9,049 nucleotides of DNA, from NCBI GenBank assembly GCA_018110855.1, contig JAGBFZ010000424.1:1-9049 (forward strand), written 5' to 3'. Shown here piece by piece: positions 1 through 5,176 of the stretch. Each line of letters starts with the position of its first letter. Position 1 is the first letter of the stretch. The notes beneath the pieces were generated by a model. The model did not search any database, was not told the DNA's origin, and worked only from the letters and a program-made list of their open reading frames with translations. The translations under genes were made by a program, and so were the position numbers. The stretch comes from Oscillospiraceae bacterium (GTDB taxonomy: Bacteria > Bacillota > Clostridia > Oscillospirales > Ruminococcaceae).

Positions 1-1
1 G

Positions 2-190
2 GATATATTAAAAAGACAGGTAGTCGCAGGCAATACCTCTTCGGAATATCTTCCCGAAAAAAATAAAGTGCTCTGCAGATACACAGATGAAAACGGTGAG
101 TATGTAACAAAAGAATTTGATATAGACATGGATAAGCTTGAGTTTGAGATCTATCCCTATGCCACAGATGCGCCTTCTGCCGACGAATAA
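2..190 (+). CDS. C-terminal fragment of an unrecognised protein (5' end outside window)
   Basis: An open frame enters from the left edge and ends at a TAA at 188-190, giving 62 residues that begin DILKRQVVAGN and end DAPSADE. The fragment is acidic and hydrophilic (YTDENGEYVTKEFDIDMDKLEFEIYPY). It has no membrane segment and no cysteine or metal motif that I recognise. The alternating hydrophobic and charged residues of the middle part suggest a beta-rich domain edge and the last ten residues look like a disordered tail; both are inference. Codon choice resembles the neighbouring genes. The next gene starts 62 bases downstream and no terminator hairpin is visible between them, so the two could be co-transcribed. 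Function unknown. Confidence 0.6.
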   Translation, partial: DILKRQVVAGNTSSEYLPEKNKVLCRYTDENGEYVTKEFDIDMDKLEFEIYPYATDAPSADE

Positions 191-252
191 TTGCAAAGTG
201 ACATTCATATATATGACTATACTATGTTTTTACGCAGAAAGGTCGGATATGA

Positions 253-993
253 ATGCCAAGTGTTTTTTTAAGCCCGTCCACGCAGGAATGGAATAAATAT
301 GTCACAGGAGGCAACGAGGAGCAGTATATGAATATGCTTGCGGATCTCATGGAGCCGTATATGCTTGCCTCGGGGATCAGTTTCACCCGAAATGACCCCG
401 CCCGAAATGTCAACGGAGCCATTGAGGACTCCAACAACGGCTGGTATGACGTCCATCTTGCGCTTCATTCCAATGCGGGAGGAGGACAGTATGCGGGTGT
501 ATCAAGGGGAATTGAGATATACTATTCCCCCTATTCCGAATACAGCCGCCGCCTTGCCACAATAATCGCAAACAATATGGAAACGATCTATCCCATACCC
601 TCAAAGGTAACGGCTATCCCCACAACCTCCCTTGCGGAGGTAACGAGAACAAAGGCGGTGGCAGTCCTTGCGGAGCTTGGCTATCACGATAATTTCGAGG
701 ACGAGGCATGGCTTAAAAATAATCTTGAGACCATTGCAAGAACCATGGTGCAGTCACTCTGCGATTATTTCGGCATACCCTTTATCGAGCCGTCGCCCAT
801 ACGCACAGGGACCGTAAGAACAGACGGATCCAATCTCAATATCAGAAGCTATCCATCAACCGAGTCCTACATAGTGGGAAAAATACCCAACGGAGGACAG
901 GTGAATATCTACGGTGAATCGGGCAACTGGTATGTTGTGAAATACAACGGCATAACAGGCTATGCCGCAATGGATTTTATAACCATAAACTGA
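253..993 (+). CDS. Signal-less amidase-3-like protein with C-terminal SH3 domain
   Basis: 246 residues. Residues 1-178 look like an N-acetylmuramoyl-L-alanine amidase 3 domain, which in the known family cleaves the lactyl-peptide amide bond of peptidoglycan using zinc. Visible landmarks are the GGNEEQYMN region (E22/E23, position of the zinc Glu), HLALHSNAGG (H72, zinc His) and VLAELGYHDN (E141, position of the catalytic Glu). The usual first zinc motif DPGHGG is replaced by LSPSTQEW, so the first His ligand is missing. Residues about 184-246 form a bacterial SH3 domain (SNLNIRSYPST...VGKIPNGGQVNIYGESGNWYVVKYNGITGYA), normally a cell-wall binding module. The start is fixed: an in-frame TGA (250-252) directly precedes the ATG, and AGAAAGG at 236-242 serves as RBS. 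There is therefore no signal peptide, and export would need lysis, a holin or a non-classical route. A strong terminator follows. Enzymatic activity is uncertain; fold assignment is fairly sure. Confidence 0.85.
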   Translation: MPSVFLSPSTQEWNKYVTGGNEEQYMNMLADLMEPYMLASGISFTRNDPARNVNGAIEDSNNGWYDVHLALHSNAGGGQYAGVSRGIEIYYSPYSEYSRRLATIIANNMETIYPIPSKVTAIPTTSLAEVTRTKAVAVLAELGYHDNFEDEAWLKNNLETIARTMVQSLCDYFGIPFIEPSPIRTGTVRTDGSNLNIRSYPSTESYIVGKIPNGGQVNIYGESGNWYVVKYNGITGYAAMDFITIN

Positions 994-1012
994 TTCAATA
1001 CGAAAGCATTAT

Positions 1013-1049
1013 GCGGCTTTTCCGTTTTAATCGGATAAGCCGCTTTTTT
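1013..1049 (+). terminator. Rho-independent terminator of the amidase gene
   Basis: GCGGCTTTTCCG (1013-1024) pairs with CGGATAAGCCGC (1032-1043) as a 12-bp stem with one T-T mismatch and a 7-nt loop, followed by six T (1044-1049). It lies 20 bases after the amidase stop and separates that gene from the promoter at 1069. Confidence 0.9.
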
Positions 1050-1068
1050 ATAAAACGATTTAATATCC

Positions 1069-1097
1069 TTGACAATTATTTTCGGCAGATGTATAAT
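1069..1097 (+). promoter_or_regulatory. Perfect consensus sigma-A promoter
   Basis: TTGACA at 1069-1074, a 17-bp spacer, and TATAAT at 1092-1097. Both hexamers match the housekeeping consensus exactly. The expected transcription start is near 1104, giving a short leader of about 20 bases before the ATG at 1126. The TTG of the -35 box could be misread as an upstream start codon of the following gene; the promoter argues against that. Confidence 0.9.
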
Positions 1098-1125
1098 TAT
1101 ATCAGGTAAAGAGGAGGGCTTATCA

Positions 1126-1806
1126 ATGGAGTGGGGAATAATAAATAATAAAGAGGTTCATAAAAGGGTAAAAAAAGAGATCAATGATTTTTTGAAGTCA
1201 AATGGATTCACAAGGCAAAGCAGCACAATGTGGATAAAAGAAAGAAATGAACTTATACAAATAATTTTTCTTCATTTCTCATATGGGCAGGAGGATTTTA
1301 ACTTTGATATTGCGGTGCAGCCGTTTTGTGTTCCATCGGATGATATATGCCTATATATCTCTCAAAGATTAAGCTATTTTGATAGACGGAACGGATTTCA
1401 TTCATGGGGAATTAATGATGAAATAAAACTTATGGATGATATCAAAGACGCTGAGAATGTATTAGCTGAAAATGTATTTCCATGGTTTGAAAAAATCTCA
1501 GACTGCAATACTCTGATAAAATTTCTGAATAGTACGGAAGCGGGAAAATCATTTCATATTTCACCGCTTTTTAAAGCTGAATTATTGGCTCGGCTGTGCT
1601 TTTATCATCATCATTTTATAAGGGCAAATGCGTATTCGGAAAAGTTTATTTTAATGAGTGAAAAATATGACGATGAAAAAATAAAAAGAACAGCAAATGA
1701 GATAAAAGAAATGATTGTTCTGAGCAAAACAAACAGAAAGGCATTGGATAATAATTTTCAGAAAATTATTGTTGAAAATCAGAATAAATGGAAACTGAAA
1801 AAATAA
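1126..1806 (+). CDS. DUF4304-like hypothetical protein
   Basis: 226 residues from the ATG at 1126, chosen because GAGGAGG (1111-1117) sits 8 bases upstream; a longer reading from TTG at 1069 would put the -35 box inside the gene. The N-terminal half (KEINDFLKSNGFTRQSSTMWIKERNELIQIIFLHFSYG) has the pattern of DUF4304-type proteins: a helix, then an 'LK..GF.+....W.+' segment leading into beta strands with an aromatic-rich core. The C-terminal half is helical and lysine-rich (IKRTANEIKEMIVLSKTNRKALDNNFQKIIVE). No signal peptide or membrane helix is seen, so it is probably cytoplasmic. The gene is strikingly A/T-rich: positions 1141-1200 hold 14 G/C of 60, against 32 of 60 at 2281-2340 in queC. 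Together with its own promoter this suggests recent acquisition. Biological role unknown; DUF assignment is from memory of the pattern. Confidence 0.75.
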   Translation: MEWGIINNKEVHKRVKKEINDFLKSNGFTRQSSTMWIKERNELIQIIFLHFSYGQEDFNFDIAVQPFCVPSDDICLYISQRLSYFDRRNGFHSWGINDEIKLMDDIKDAENVLAENVFPWFEKISDCNTLIKFLNSTEAGKSFHISPLFKAELLARLCFYHHHFIRANAYSEKFILMSEKYDDEKIKRTANEIKEMIVLSKTNRKALDNNFQKIIVENQNKWKLKK

Positions 1807-1876
1807 TTTTTCTCCTGTCATTTCAGAATTGTGATAGGTTTATACACTTTTTAAAAAAAGAAAGGAACCGATAAAA

Positions 1877-2557
1877 ATGTCAGATAAAAAAGCACTTGTC
1901 CTCTCCAGCGGCGGCGTGGACAGCACAACTCTCCTTGCCCTTGCCTGCGAGAAATACGGCAGGGAAAATGTTGTAGCTCTGTCAATATATTACGGACAGA
2001 AGCATAAAAAGGAGCTTGAGGCGGCGTATAAAACCGCCGAATTTTACGGCGTGGAGCATATCACCATCGACCTGTCGGTGATATTTAAATACTCCGACTG
2101 CTCTCTTCTTGCAGGCTCATCGGAAGAGATACCCCATGAGACCTATGCCGAGCAGCTCGAAAAAACAGACGGCTCACCTGTGTCCACCTATGTACCGTTC
2201 AGAAATGGACTGTTTCTGTCCGCAGCAGCAAGCGTTGCACTGTCAAAGGACTGCTCGGTGCTTATGTACGGCGCCCATGCCGATGATGCCGCAGGAAACG
2301 CATATCCCGACTGCTCCGAAGCCTTTGTGAACGCTATGAACAAAGCGGTTTTTGAAGGCAGCGGAGGACTTCTTGAGATATCCGCTCCTTTTGCGGGAAT
2401 GAACAAAGCGGCGGTGGTAGCCGAAGGAAAACGTCTTGGAGTACCCTATGAGCTTACATGGAGCTGCTACGAGGGAGGAGAGGAGCCTTGCAGAGAGTGC
2501 GGAACCTGTCGTGACAGGCGAGCGGCTTTCCTTGCAAACGGAATAGATCTTTACTGA
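1877..2557 (+). CDS. queC: 7-cyano-7-deazaguanine (preQ0) synthase QueC
   Basis: 226 residues, the usual length for QueC, the cytoplasmic ATP- and zinc-dependent enzyme that converts 7-carboxy-7-deazaguanine and ammonia to preQ0, a precursor of queuosine in tRNA. The PP-loop SGGVDS lies at residues 11-16, followed by SIYYGQKHKKEL. TYVPFRNGLFLS (104-115) and ADDAAGNAYPDC (135-146) are family signatures. Four zinc cysteines, C197, C205, C208 and C211, sit in SCYEGGEEPCRECGTCRDR. The RBS AGAAAGGA (1859-1866) is 10 bases before the ATG. The usual partners queD, queE and folE/queF are not adjacent; upstream is the A/T-rich DUF4304-like gene 70 bases away, with no clear terminator between them. The intergenic gap contains no preQ1 riboswitch I can defend. 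A 13-base direct repeat inside the gene (2336 and 2399) encodes MNKA twice. Assignment is confident. Confidence 0.97.
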   Translation: MSDKKALVLSSGGVDSTTLLALACEKYGRENVVALSIYYGQKHKKELEAAYKTAEFYGVEHITIDLSVIFKYSDCSLLAGSSEEIPHETYAEQLEKTDGSPVSTYVPFRNGLFLSAAASVALSKDCSVLMYGAHADDAAGNAYPDCSEAFVNAMNKAVFEGSGGLLEISAPFAGMNKAAVVAEGKRLGVPYELTWSCYEGGEEPCRECGTCRDRRAAFLANGIDLY

Positions 2558-2574
2558 AAAAAAATCATAAAAAT

Positions 2575-2601
2575 AGCCTGCCGTATGCTTTTCGGCAGGC
2601 T
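2575..2601 (-). terminator. Terminator between convergent queC and the ABM-like gene
   Basis: A perfect 9-bp stem, AGCCTGCCG (2575-2583) with CGGCAGGCT (2593-2601), and a 9-base loop. Read on the minus strand the stem is followed by ATTTTTATGATTTTTTTT, a good U-tract for the operon ending at 2618. On the plus strand the following bases are GCTGCTTTAT, so termination of queC here would be weaker. Confidence 0.8.
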
Positions 2602-2617
2602 GCTGCTTTATCTGATA

Positions 2618-2917
2618 CTATTTTTTCGGCTCGTCAATATACCGTTCAACTCTGAGATGGAGTCTGTATTTGTCTCTCAGTTCAGCGATTTTTTTCATCA
2701 TTTCCGATTTGTGATGAGCATCAATGGCAGCCTGATCCTTCCAGCGGTCAATAAGCAGCACAGTTTCAGGGTCGCTCAGCGGAAAGAAATATTCATATTT
2801 CTCGTTGCCGTCTTCAGCTCTGACTGCATCGGCAACACCGCTTGATTCCATTTCCTCAGCAAATTTTCGGGCGTTTCCGTTACAGCCTGTGTAGTAAAGA
2901 TTAACGGTTATGCTCAT
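2618..2917 (-). CDS. Antibiotic biosynthesis monooxygenase (ABM/YgiN-like) family protein
   Basis: 99 residues, typical of a single ABM-domain protein (ferredoxin-like alpha/beta fold, usually a dimer). The family contains quinol and heme-degrading monooxygenases and many members of unknown substrate. Visible family features are the first strand ITVNLYYT, the helix NGNARKFAEEMESSGVADAVRAEDGNEKYEYFFPLSDPETVLLIDRWKDQAAIDAHHKSEMMKKIAEL, with the His pair H68-H69 in the 'AHHxSxMM' position, and a closing strand LRVERY. No signal peptide. AAGGAG (minus strand, 2927-2932) is an ideal RBS 9 bases from the ATG. The gene lies 16 bases after the stop of the TAG-interrupted membrane gene and is most likely transcribed with it from the promoter at 3354-3382. 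Substrate cannot be told from sequence. Confidence 0.85.
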   Translation of the reverse strand: MSITVNLYYTGCNGNARKFAEEMESSGVADAVRAEDGNEKYEYFFPLSDPETVLLIDRWKDQAAIDAHHKSEMMKKIAELRDKYRLHLRVERYIDEPKK

Positions 2918-2933
2918 TTACAAAAACTCCTTT

Positions 2934-3326
2934 TTATAACGATTTTTTTATTGCCTTATTACGAATTGATACGCCAATAAAATATCCGAATATGACTCCC
3001 GAAGGTTCAAGAATGGCAAAAGGAAAATATAACATTCCGAATGCTGTCAAAAGATAAGCAGAGCAAAGTAAAGCGGCGGTGAGCATTACGGGAAAATAAA
3101 TATCCCGCTCTTTAAGGACAGCAGCGGAAACAGCCACCTAAATAAATGCCGAAACGGGAACGAAAAATAAACTGCCTATAAAAGCTTCTATGCCGTTATC
3201 GGAGAAAAAACGAGTGATGATCAAAGCCGTAACTGCACAAAATATAATACTTCCCAAGGCGAAAAGAAGCTGAAAAATAATATTCTTTATAATTGATTTT
3301 GTGTTTGTCCCTGCTATATTAGCCAT
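2934..3326 (-). pseudogene. Four-helix membrane protein interrupted by an in-frame TAG
   Basis: From the ATG at 3326 (RBS-like AGGAAGGG at about 3336-3343) one reading frame runs to a TAA at 2934-2936. It is broken once, by TAG at 3138-3140, after 62 codons. Ignoring the TAG it would encode about 130 residues with four hydrophobic segments: IIFQLLFALGSIIFCAVTALII, the segment AFIGSLFFVPVSAFI-stop-VAVSAAVL spanning the TAG, YFPVMLTAALLCSAYLLTAFGML, and FAILEPSGVIFGYFIGVSI. The stop falls inside the second segment, which argues for one damaged gene rather than two genes. A GTG directly follows the TAG (TAGGTG) and could restart translation, but no Shine-Dalgarno precedes it. The interruption may be a nonsense mutation, a sequencing error, suppression or re-initiation. 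The rest of the frame and the RBS look intact, so any loss is recent. Family not recognised. Confidence 0.65.
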
Positions 3327-3353
3327 AAGTTCTCACCCTTCCTGTTATGTATA

Positions 3354-3382
3354 ATTATACATTACCCGTCAGAAAAAGTCAA
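3354..3382 (-). promoter_or_regulatory. Sigma-A promoter of the membrane-protein/ABM operon, with palindromic -10
   Basis: On the minus strand TTGACT (3377-3382), a 17-bp spacer, then TATAAT (3354-3359). The start of transcription would be near 3347, about 20 bases before the ATG at 3326. The -10 box is embedded in the perfect 14-bp palindrome TGTATAATTATACA (3348-3361), which could be a repressor operator. Confidence 0.85.
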
Positions 3383-3386
3383 CCGA

Positions 3387-3423
3387 AAAAAGTCTCCTGA
3401 CCCCATTGGTCAAGAGACTTTTT
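3387..3423 (-). terminator. Terminator of the three-small-gene operon
   Basis: A 16-bp stem with one mismatch (3387-3402 with 3408-3423) around a 5-base loop. Read on the minus strand the arm ends in six T. It starts 17 bases after the stop of the gene ending at 3440. Its U-run is separated by only four bases from the -35 box of the next promoter, a very compact terminator-promoter junction. The A/T base of the stem also gives it a T-run in the plus direction. Confidence 0.88.
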
Positions 3424-3439
3424 CTGAAAATAAGTATAC

Positions 3440-3802
3440 TTACATCATAATGTAAATAAGCGCCGCCAGAATCACCCAATCTGCGCCGTTTTTGGCAAGC
3501 AGAATGATAAGGACAATAAGAATAAGCTTTTCCTCGTCAAGACCGTTTATTCCCAGCATTGCAAGAGGATTTTTTGGAAAGGAGCCTTCCTTTTCGGGTA
3601 AGCTGTCGGGCTTGCGTGGCGGAGGAGCGGTTACAGGAGCCTCATTCCGTGGCGGCTGTTCCCGATTCTGCTGCCTGTTTGAGGGGGCAGGCTGCGGACG
3701 GGGAGACCCCATTCCCATGGAATTATACCGCATATTTCCCGAGACGGAACGCTGCTGCCCCATTCCTCGGGGAGCATACCCGAACGGAATATTTTCAGCC
3801 AT
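3440..3802 (-). CDS. Small proline-rich protein with hydrophobic C-terminus (unknown)
   Basis: 120 residues from the ATG at 3802, which has AAGGGAG ending 9 bases upstream; the GTG at 3811 lies too close to that site. Residues 1-78 look disordered and are rich in Pro, Arg, Gln, Asn and Met (MGMGSPRPQPAPSNRQQNREQPPRNEAPVTAPPPRKPDSLPEKEG, residues 30-72, in outline). Residues 92-120 are hydrophobic: EKLILIVLIILLA, then KNGAD, then WVILAALIYIMM. Each hydrophobic run is only about 12 residues, too short for an ordinary transmembrane helix, so it may be a membrane hairpin or a monotopic anchor. The protein ends flush with the hydrophobic run. It is the last gene of a three-gene operon, 15 bases after the preceding stop. 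I do not recognise a named family; the C-terminal pattern resembles small proteins I associate with clostridial genomes, which I cannot verify here. Confidence 0.75.
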   Translation of the reverse strand: MAENIPFGYAPRGMGQQRSVSGNMRYNSMGMGSPRPQPAPSNRQQNREQPPRNEAPVTAPPPRKPDSLPEKEGSFPKNPLAMLGINGLDEEKLILIVLIILLAKNGADWVILAALIYIMM

Positions 3803-3817
3803 TTTCTCCACACTCCC

Positions 3818-4189
3818 TTACAGCAGCTTGTCGAGATTATTCAGCATACCGCTTTTTTTCAGCTCATTGAAAACGGCGTATATCCTGAGCAGCTTAACCG
3901 CCTTGTCAGCCCGCTCCTGCCGTTCTGCGCTCAGATATGGCTTCAGAGCAAGTATCAGCGAGCGGTTTTTGTCCTCATTGCCCGCCGCCGAGACTGCGCC
4001 CATGAGACTCATGAGCATGGAGGGGTCAAAGCCGCCCGAGCTTTCCTCGGAGGCAAGCGGCTTTTCCTTATCCGAATTATCCGAACTTCCCTCCGTCTCG
4101 CTTTTGAGCAGGTCCGCAAGCTCTTTTATCTGCTGTAAGCTTTCGGGGTCGCCGAGAACGGAGCTCATCATATCGTTAATGCTGTCCAT
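3818..4189 (-). CDS. Small helical acidic protein (unknown)
   Basis: 123 residues, soluble. The start at 4189 is supported by a strong RBS GGAGGGAGG (4198-4206, minus strand) 8 bases upstream. Residues 1-32 form a predicted helix region (INDMMSSVLGDPESLQQIKELADLL). Residues 33-55 are a Ser/Glu/Asp-rich linker (TEGSSDNSDKEKPLASEESS). Residues 56-123 are again helical (FDPSMLMSLMGAV..., RSLILALKPYLSAERQERADKAVKLLRIYAVFNELKKSGML). The 'LILALKPYLS.ERQERADKAVKLLRI' stretch is the most conserved-looking part and I associate similar sequences with Oscillospirales hypothetical proteins; this is recollection, not a search. No cysteine, metal site or membrane segment. It is the middle gene of a three-gene operon, 24 bases after the upstream stop and 15 bases before the next start. 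Function unknown. Confidence 0.78.
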   Translation of the reverse strand: MDSINDMMSSVLGDPESLQQIKELADLLKSETEGSSDNSDKEKPLASEESSGGFDPSMLMSLMGAVSAAGNEDKNRSLILALKPYLSAERQERADKAVKLLRIYAVFNELKKSGMLNNLDKLL

Positions 4190-4213
4190 TTCCGGCGCCT
4201 CCCTCCAAAAAGA

Positions 4214-4465
4214 TTATTTGCCGCCTGTCAGCTTTTTGTAAAGAGCCTGAGCCTGAGGAGTGCTCATCATTTTCTCAAGTAGCTGAGGATTTGACAGCAC
4301 CTGATTAAATTTCTTAGCCTCCTCGGGCTTCATGTTTTTGATAGCATTGTCGAATTTTCCCTGCATAAGCTCACGCCGAAGCTGCTCGGGCGGAATACCC
4401 AGCTTTCCGCCTACGGTTTTAAGAAGAGCGTCCACATTCTGAGGATTTGTTCCCTTGATATCCAT
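4214..4465 (-). CDS. Small helical basic protein (unknown), first gene of the operon
   Basis: 83 residues from the ATG at 4465, chosen because AAAGGG lies 9 bases upstream; the ATG at 4483 would add MKGQII but has no Shine-Dalgarno. The protein is all-helical by eye: NPQNVDALLKTVGGKLGIPPEQLRRELMQGKFDNAIKNM, then PEEAKKFNQVLSNPQLLEKMMSTPQAQALYKKLTGGK. The 'NPQLLEKMMSTPQAQALYKKL' part has the spacing of short paired helices that start with N/T-P, and the neighbour protein has a similar 'DPESLQQIKEL' element, so the two may share a fold or interact (inference). Net charge is positive while the middle protein of the operon is acidic, consistent with a complex. It is divergent from the phosphoesterase at 4592 and shares its 126-base upstream region. 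Not assigned to a family. Confidence 0.78.
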   Translation of the reverse strand: MDIKGTNPQNVDALLKTVGGKLGIPPEQLRRELMQGKFDNAIKNMKPEEAKKFNQVLSNPQLLEKMMSTPQAQALYKKLTGGK

Positions 4466-4495
4466 AATTATCTGCCCTTTCATGTACTATGGTTG

Positions 4496-4512
4496 TTCAG
4501 AATCTTTCTGAA
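4496..4512. repeat. 17-bp palindrome in the divergent promoter region
   Basis: TTCAGAATCTTTCTGAA is a perfect 7-bp inverted repeat with a 3-base centre. It lies between the divergent starts at 4465 (minus) and 4592 (plus), just upstream of the extended -10 at 4530-4538 and touching the place where a -35 box would be. It could be an operator for one or both units, or a hairpin in the minus-strand leader. Confidence 0.5.
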
Positions 4513-4529
4513 ATTTCTTTATATATTTA

Positions 4530-4538
4530 TGTTATACT
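4530..4538 (+). promoter_or_regulatory. Likely extended -10 promoter of the phosphoesterase gene
   Basis: TGTTATACT has the TGn extension and a 5/6 match to TATAAT. No good -35 hexamer stands 16-18 bases upstream (the region is AAATTTCTTT), which is tolerated by extended -10 promoters. The surrounding 4511-4540 is very A/T-rich and probably also contains the promoter of the divergent minus-strand operon, for which I found no convincing hexamer pair. Confidence 0.5.
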
Positions 4539-4591
4539 AAAGAAAAACAGAACGACTGCCTGATATCATAATATGCCGAAGGAGAATAAAT

Positions 4592-5071
4592 GTGAGAATT
4601 GTAGCAATGTCCGACTCTCACGGGGACAGCTTTGCCTTGGAGAGAGTATTTGAAAAAACAGCGAAGTACGGAAATATTTTCATACATCTGGGAGACGGTG
4701 AGCGTGAGCTTGACCTGATGCGAATGAAATATCCGAATCTTGACATAAGGCACGTTGCGGGAAACTGCGACTATCGCTCCATGTCCCCGAATATGGACAT
4801 AATTTTTGCGGGAGATGTGAAGATACTCTGCACTCATGGGCATCTCCACGGTGTAAAATACGGCACTGAGACACTGCGCTCTGTGGCAAGGGATAATGGC
4901 TGCAAGGCAGTGCTTTTCGGGCATACCCACTGCCGTTATGAGAGTCTTGAGGACGGGATATATATGCTCAATCCCGGAAGCTGCGCCTGCCCCAGAGACG
5001 GAAACCGCCCCTCCTTCGGCTGGATAGATATCACTCCTGCGGGGATAATCACAAATATCGCAGAGCTGTAA
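4592..5071 (+). CDS. YfcE/MJ0936-family metallophosphoesterase
   Basis: 159 residues, the normal size of small phosphodiesterases of the YfcE/MJ0936/YsnB group, cytoplasmic enzymes with a dinuclear metal centre. All signature residues are visible: SDSHGD (D8, H10), LGDGE (D35), GNCD (N58), CTHGH (H82) and FGHTH (H111, H113), followed by NPGS (127-130), which closes the active site in this family. Physiological substrates of most members are not known. Start is GTG at 4592 with AAGGAG (4579-4584) 7 bases upstream. An ATG overlaps it out of frame and is immediately followed by TGA (ATGTGA). In Bacillus the homologue stands beside rph and the dITP/XTP pyrophosphatase gene; here it stands alone, divergent from the three-small-gene operon. 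No clear terminator follows it. Family assignment is confident, substrate is not. Confidence 0.93.
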   Translation: MRIVAMSDSHGDSFALERVFEKTAKYGNIFIHLGDGERELDLMRMKYPNLDIRHVAGNCDYRSMSPNMDIIFAGDVKILCTHGHLHGVKYGTETLRSVARDNGCKAVLFGHTHCRYESLEDGIYMLNPGSCACPRDGNRPSFGWIDITPAGIITNIAEL

Positions 5072-5176
5072 GGAGAGTGATCTTCACAGTTTTAGCATCA
5101 TATTTGACCGAAAAACGCCTGCGCAATCTGCACACATGATTTGTTCATCAAACGCTCAATTTGTAAAAAATGCCCC

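Noticed and set aside
191..252. Promoter before the amidase gene
   Set aside because: TTGCAA (191-196) and TATACT (218-223) are present, but the 21-base spacing is too long and no better pair was found.
1807..1876. preQ1 riboswitch before queC
   Set aside because: GGTTTATACAC followed by an A-rich stretch and the RBS looks superficially like a type I aptamer, but no complementary C-rich arm exists to close the P1 stem.
2336..2411. 13-base direct repeat ATGAACAAAGCGG in queC
   Set aside because: Both copies encode MNKA within the conserved protein in the same frame; most likely codon-usage coincidence rather than a mobile or regulatory repeat.
3137..3137. GTG after the TAG as start of an independent gene
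   Set aside because: No Shine-Dalgarno precedes it and the stop cuts a continuous hydrophobic segment, so a single interrupted gene is the simpler reading, although re-initiation stays possible.
3492..4241. 249-codon open frame on the plus strand across the small-protein operon
   Set aside because: It is antisense to two genes with good RBSs and a terminator; its product is a low-complexity Ser/Leu/Arg composition typical of a shadow frame, and it has no RBS of its own.
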